From: Myxococcales bacterium
GTDB lineage: Bacteria > Myxococcota_A > Polyangia > Polyangiales > Polyangiaceae
Reading direction: 5' to 3'
Assembly (NCBI GenBank): GCA_023248785.1
Contig: JAHFDX010000039.1
Location: forward strand, 1-13,035
DNA: 13,035 nucleotides
Shown: positions 11,882 to 13,035 of the stretch, piece by piece
Layout of the letters: each line of letters begins with the position of its first letter
How positions within the stretch are numbered: the first letter of the stretch is position 1
The notes under the pieces: generated by a model
Told to the model about the DNA's origin: nothing
The model's database searches: none
The model's input: only the letters and a program-made list of their open reading frames with translations
Translations under genes and position numbers: made by a program

Positions 11882-12918
11882 GCGACGCTCTCGAGTATCG
11901 CCGGCTCGGCAACAGCGGGCTTCGCGTTTCGAGTTTGTGTTTTGGCGCCATGACGTTCGGCGAGGCCGACGAAACATCGTTCATGCACAAGCTTGGATCT
12001 GATGAGGAAACGTCGCATGCGCTCCTCGATCGCGCGCTTGATGCAGGGATCAACTTCGTCGACACCGCAGACGTCTACGGCAACGACGGTCTGTCCGAAC
12101 GCGTGATCGGGCGCTGGTTTGAACGAGCAAAAAAGCGCGAGCGGGTTGTGCTTGCGTCGAAGTTTCGCTTTCGCATGAGCGCGGGTCCCAATGGCACGGG
12201 CGCTGCGCGTATTCGCATCATGCGCGCAGTCGAGGAGAGCCTTACGCGCCTGAAGACGGATCGGATCGACCTTTATCAAATTCACATGCAGGACAACGAC
12301 ACGCCCGAGGAAGAAACGCTGCGCGCGCTCGACGATCTCGTAACGCAAGGCAAGGTGCTCTATCTCGGTGCGAGCAACTACGCCGCGTACCGATTGGTGC
12401 ACAGCCTTTGGCTTTCAAAGAGCGAAAACACTTCGCGTTTCACGTCGATTCAAATGCAGTACAGCCTTGTGTGTCGCGACATCGAGCGCGAACACGTTCC
12501 GGTTTGCCGCGAATTCGGGCTCGGAATCTTGCCGTGGTCACCGCTTGCCGGGGGCTTCCTTTCCGGAAAATATGCGCGGGGCCAGGCGATTCCCGAGGGA
12601 ACACGGCTTGCCAAGGACTCGGGGCATTGGGTTGATTTGAGCAAGGACCAAAACTGGGCTGTGCTCGAGGCCACATCCGCCATCGCGAAGGAACGGGGTG
12701 GCACGCCGGCGGTGGTTGCACTCGCGTGGCTTGTCCAGAGGCCGCACGTAACGTCCGTTATTTTCGGCGCGCGCAATCAACAACAACTCGATGGCGCCAT
12801 CGCGGCAGGTTCATTTCGGCTACGTCCAGAAGAGGTCAAGAAACTTGACGATGTGAGCCGCCCAACCCTCGGATATCCCTATGACTTCATCGGCCGCGTC
12901 AACGGCGGCAGATGGTAG
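11878..12918 (+). CDS. Aldo/keto reductase
   Basis: A 346-residue NADPH-dependent oxidoreductase of the (beta/alpha)8 aldo/keto reductase superfamily, in the branch of YhdN/YajO-like and potassium-channel beta-subunit-like members. The catalytic tetrad is complete: Asp62 and Tyr67 (NFVDTADVYGN), Lys95 (LASKFRF) and His136 (DLYQIHMQD). Cofactor-binding motifs LGASNYAAY, LPWSPLAGGFLSGKY and SVIFGARNQQQL are also present. It reduces aldehydes or ketones to alcohols; the physiological substrate cannot be read from the sequence. The ATG at 11878 overlaps the stop of the preceding lipoprotein gene by the ATGA arrangement. The frame is open further upstream, but that part is the shadow of the lipoprotein gene. 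It is the last gene before the putative insertion-element end. Confidence 0.95.
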   Translation: MSDALEYRRLGNSGLRVSSLCFGAMTFGEADETSFMHKLGSDEETSHALLDRALDAGINFVDTADVYGNDGLSERVIGRWFERAKKRERVVLASKFRFRMSAGPNGTGAARIRIMRAVEESLTRLKTDRIDLYQIHMQDNDTPEEETLRALDDLVTQGKVLYLGASNYAAYRLVHSLWLSKSENTSRFTSIQMQYSLVCRDIEREHVPVCREFGLGILPWSPLAGGFLSGKYARGQAIPEGTRLAKDSGHWVDLSKDQNWAVLEATSAIAKERGGTPAVVALAWLVQRPHVTSVIFGARNQQQLDGAIAAGSFRLRPEEVKKLDDVSRPTLGYPYDFIGRVNGGRW

Positions 12919-12929
12919 GGCTAGGACGC

Positions 12930-13035
12930 TGTCAGGACTTTACAAGGATGTCCGGTGCATAAACTTTGAAAGATGTCCGGTCGCATGGTTGGGTCTCCTT
13001 CAAAAGAACAAATAAATCCTCACTCCCTAAGCTGT
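12930..13035. mobile_element. Possible insertion-element end, continuing past window
   Basis: The sequence starting TGTCAGGACTTTACAAGG, 11 bases after the reductase stop, contains two copies of ACTTTnnAAGATGTCCGGT and then GCATGGTTGGGTCTCCTTC. Multiple short repeats of GATGTCCGGT type next to a TGTC end are, as I remember them, seen at the ends of IS481/IS3-like elements with an integrase-type transposase. No transposase is visible in the remaining bases, so the assignment depends on the sequence to the right. Confidence 0.33.
12937..12981. repeat. Two direct repeats with GATGTCCGGT core
   Basis: 12937-12956 and 12963-12981: both begin ACTTT and end GATGTCCGGT, starting 26 bases apart, about 17 of 20 positions alike with one base gap. 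Read on the minus strand they are ACCGGACATC repeats lying within a 21-codon frame (12986 to 12921) that is preceded by AAGGAG eight bases before its ATG. Confidence 0.8.

Noticed and set aside
11686..12402. 238-codon minus-strand frame across the lipoprotein/reductase junction.
   Set aside because: Antisense to a complete aldo/keto reductase with an intact catalytic tetrad; shadow frame.
1..13035. CRISPR arrays, tRNA or rRNA genes, toxin-antitoxin or defence systems.
   Set aside because: No regularly spaced repeats beyond the 18-base linker repeat and the two terminal repeats, no cloverleaf seen by eye, and the lone HNH protein belongs to a common housekeeping-neighbour family.

Overview
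The window looks like chromosomal DNA of a myxobacterium (Myxococcota, probably a Polyangiales/Labilithrix-type lineage). Four things point there: a CdnL/CarD-family protein very close to Myxococcus CdnL; a TPR membrane protein ending in the aromatic 'TFAGGAWGWSF' tail common in that phylum; an AgmX/PglI-type C-terminal domain lipoprotein; and two adjacent lipoproteins that both begin their mature part with Cys-x-LNPQPLPP. The taxonomic call is inference from proteins only.

Layout. 1-555 (-) is an unrecognised gene running off the left edge, divergent from a HY2/RCCR (bilin/chlorophyll catabolite reductase)-like gene at 554-1351 (+). The two start codons share one CATG. The reductase-like gene runs convergently into a TPR membrane-protein gene (1291-2271, -), preceded by a ccmE-like heme chaperone gene of the Cys (CXXXY) type (2387-2911, -). 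Divergent from ccmE are an HNH endonuclease gene (3030-3602) and an AgmX-type lipoprotein gene (3665-4204). A lysine/alanine-rich histone H1-like gene (4274-4588, -) follows, with a clear promoter, a strong ribosome binding site and a UNCG-loop terminator. Next come an OmpA-family coiled-coil lipoprotein and a Ppx/GppA phosphatase (4789-6659, +).

A 349-base gap (6660-7008) holds a good sigma70-type promoter, a leader of about 270 bases and a near-perfect dyad just before the ribosome binding site of cdnL (7009-7527). A strong terminator follows cdnL and lies inside the 3' end of a small convergent gene (7551-7859, -). After that come the LNPQPLPP lipoprotein pair (8050-8648, +), a two-gene leftward unit (GNAT acetyltransferase then a stand-alone cyclic-nucleotide-binding-domain protein), gltA citrate synthase (9818-11104, +) and a lipoprotein/aldo-keto reductase pair coupled by an ATGA overlap (11204-12918, +). 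The last ~100 bases carry two near-identical 19-20 base repeats that look like the end of an insertion element continuing past the window.

Most of the window is ordinary housekeeping and envelope genes. No defence island, CRISPR array or large gene cluster is visible. The points most worth a second look are the CXXXY CcmE, the HY2/RCCR-like protein, the regulatory dyad before cdnL, the paralogous LNPQPLPP lipoproteins and the putative insertion-element end.
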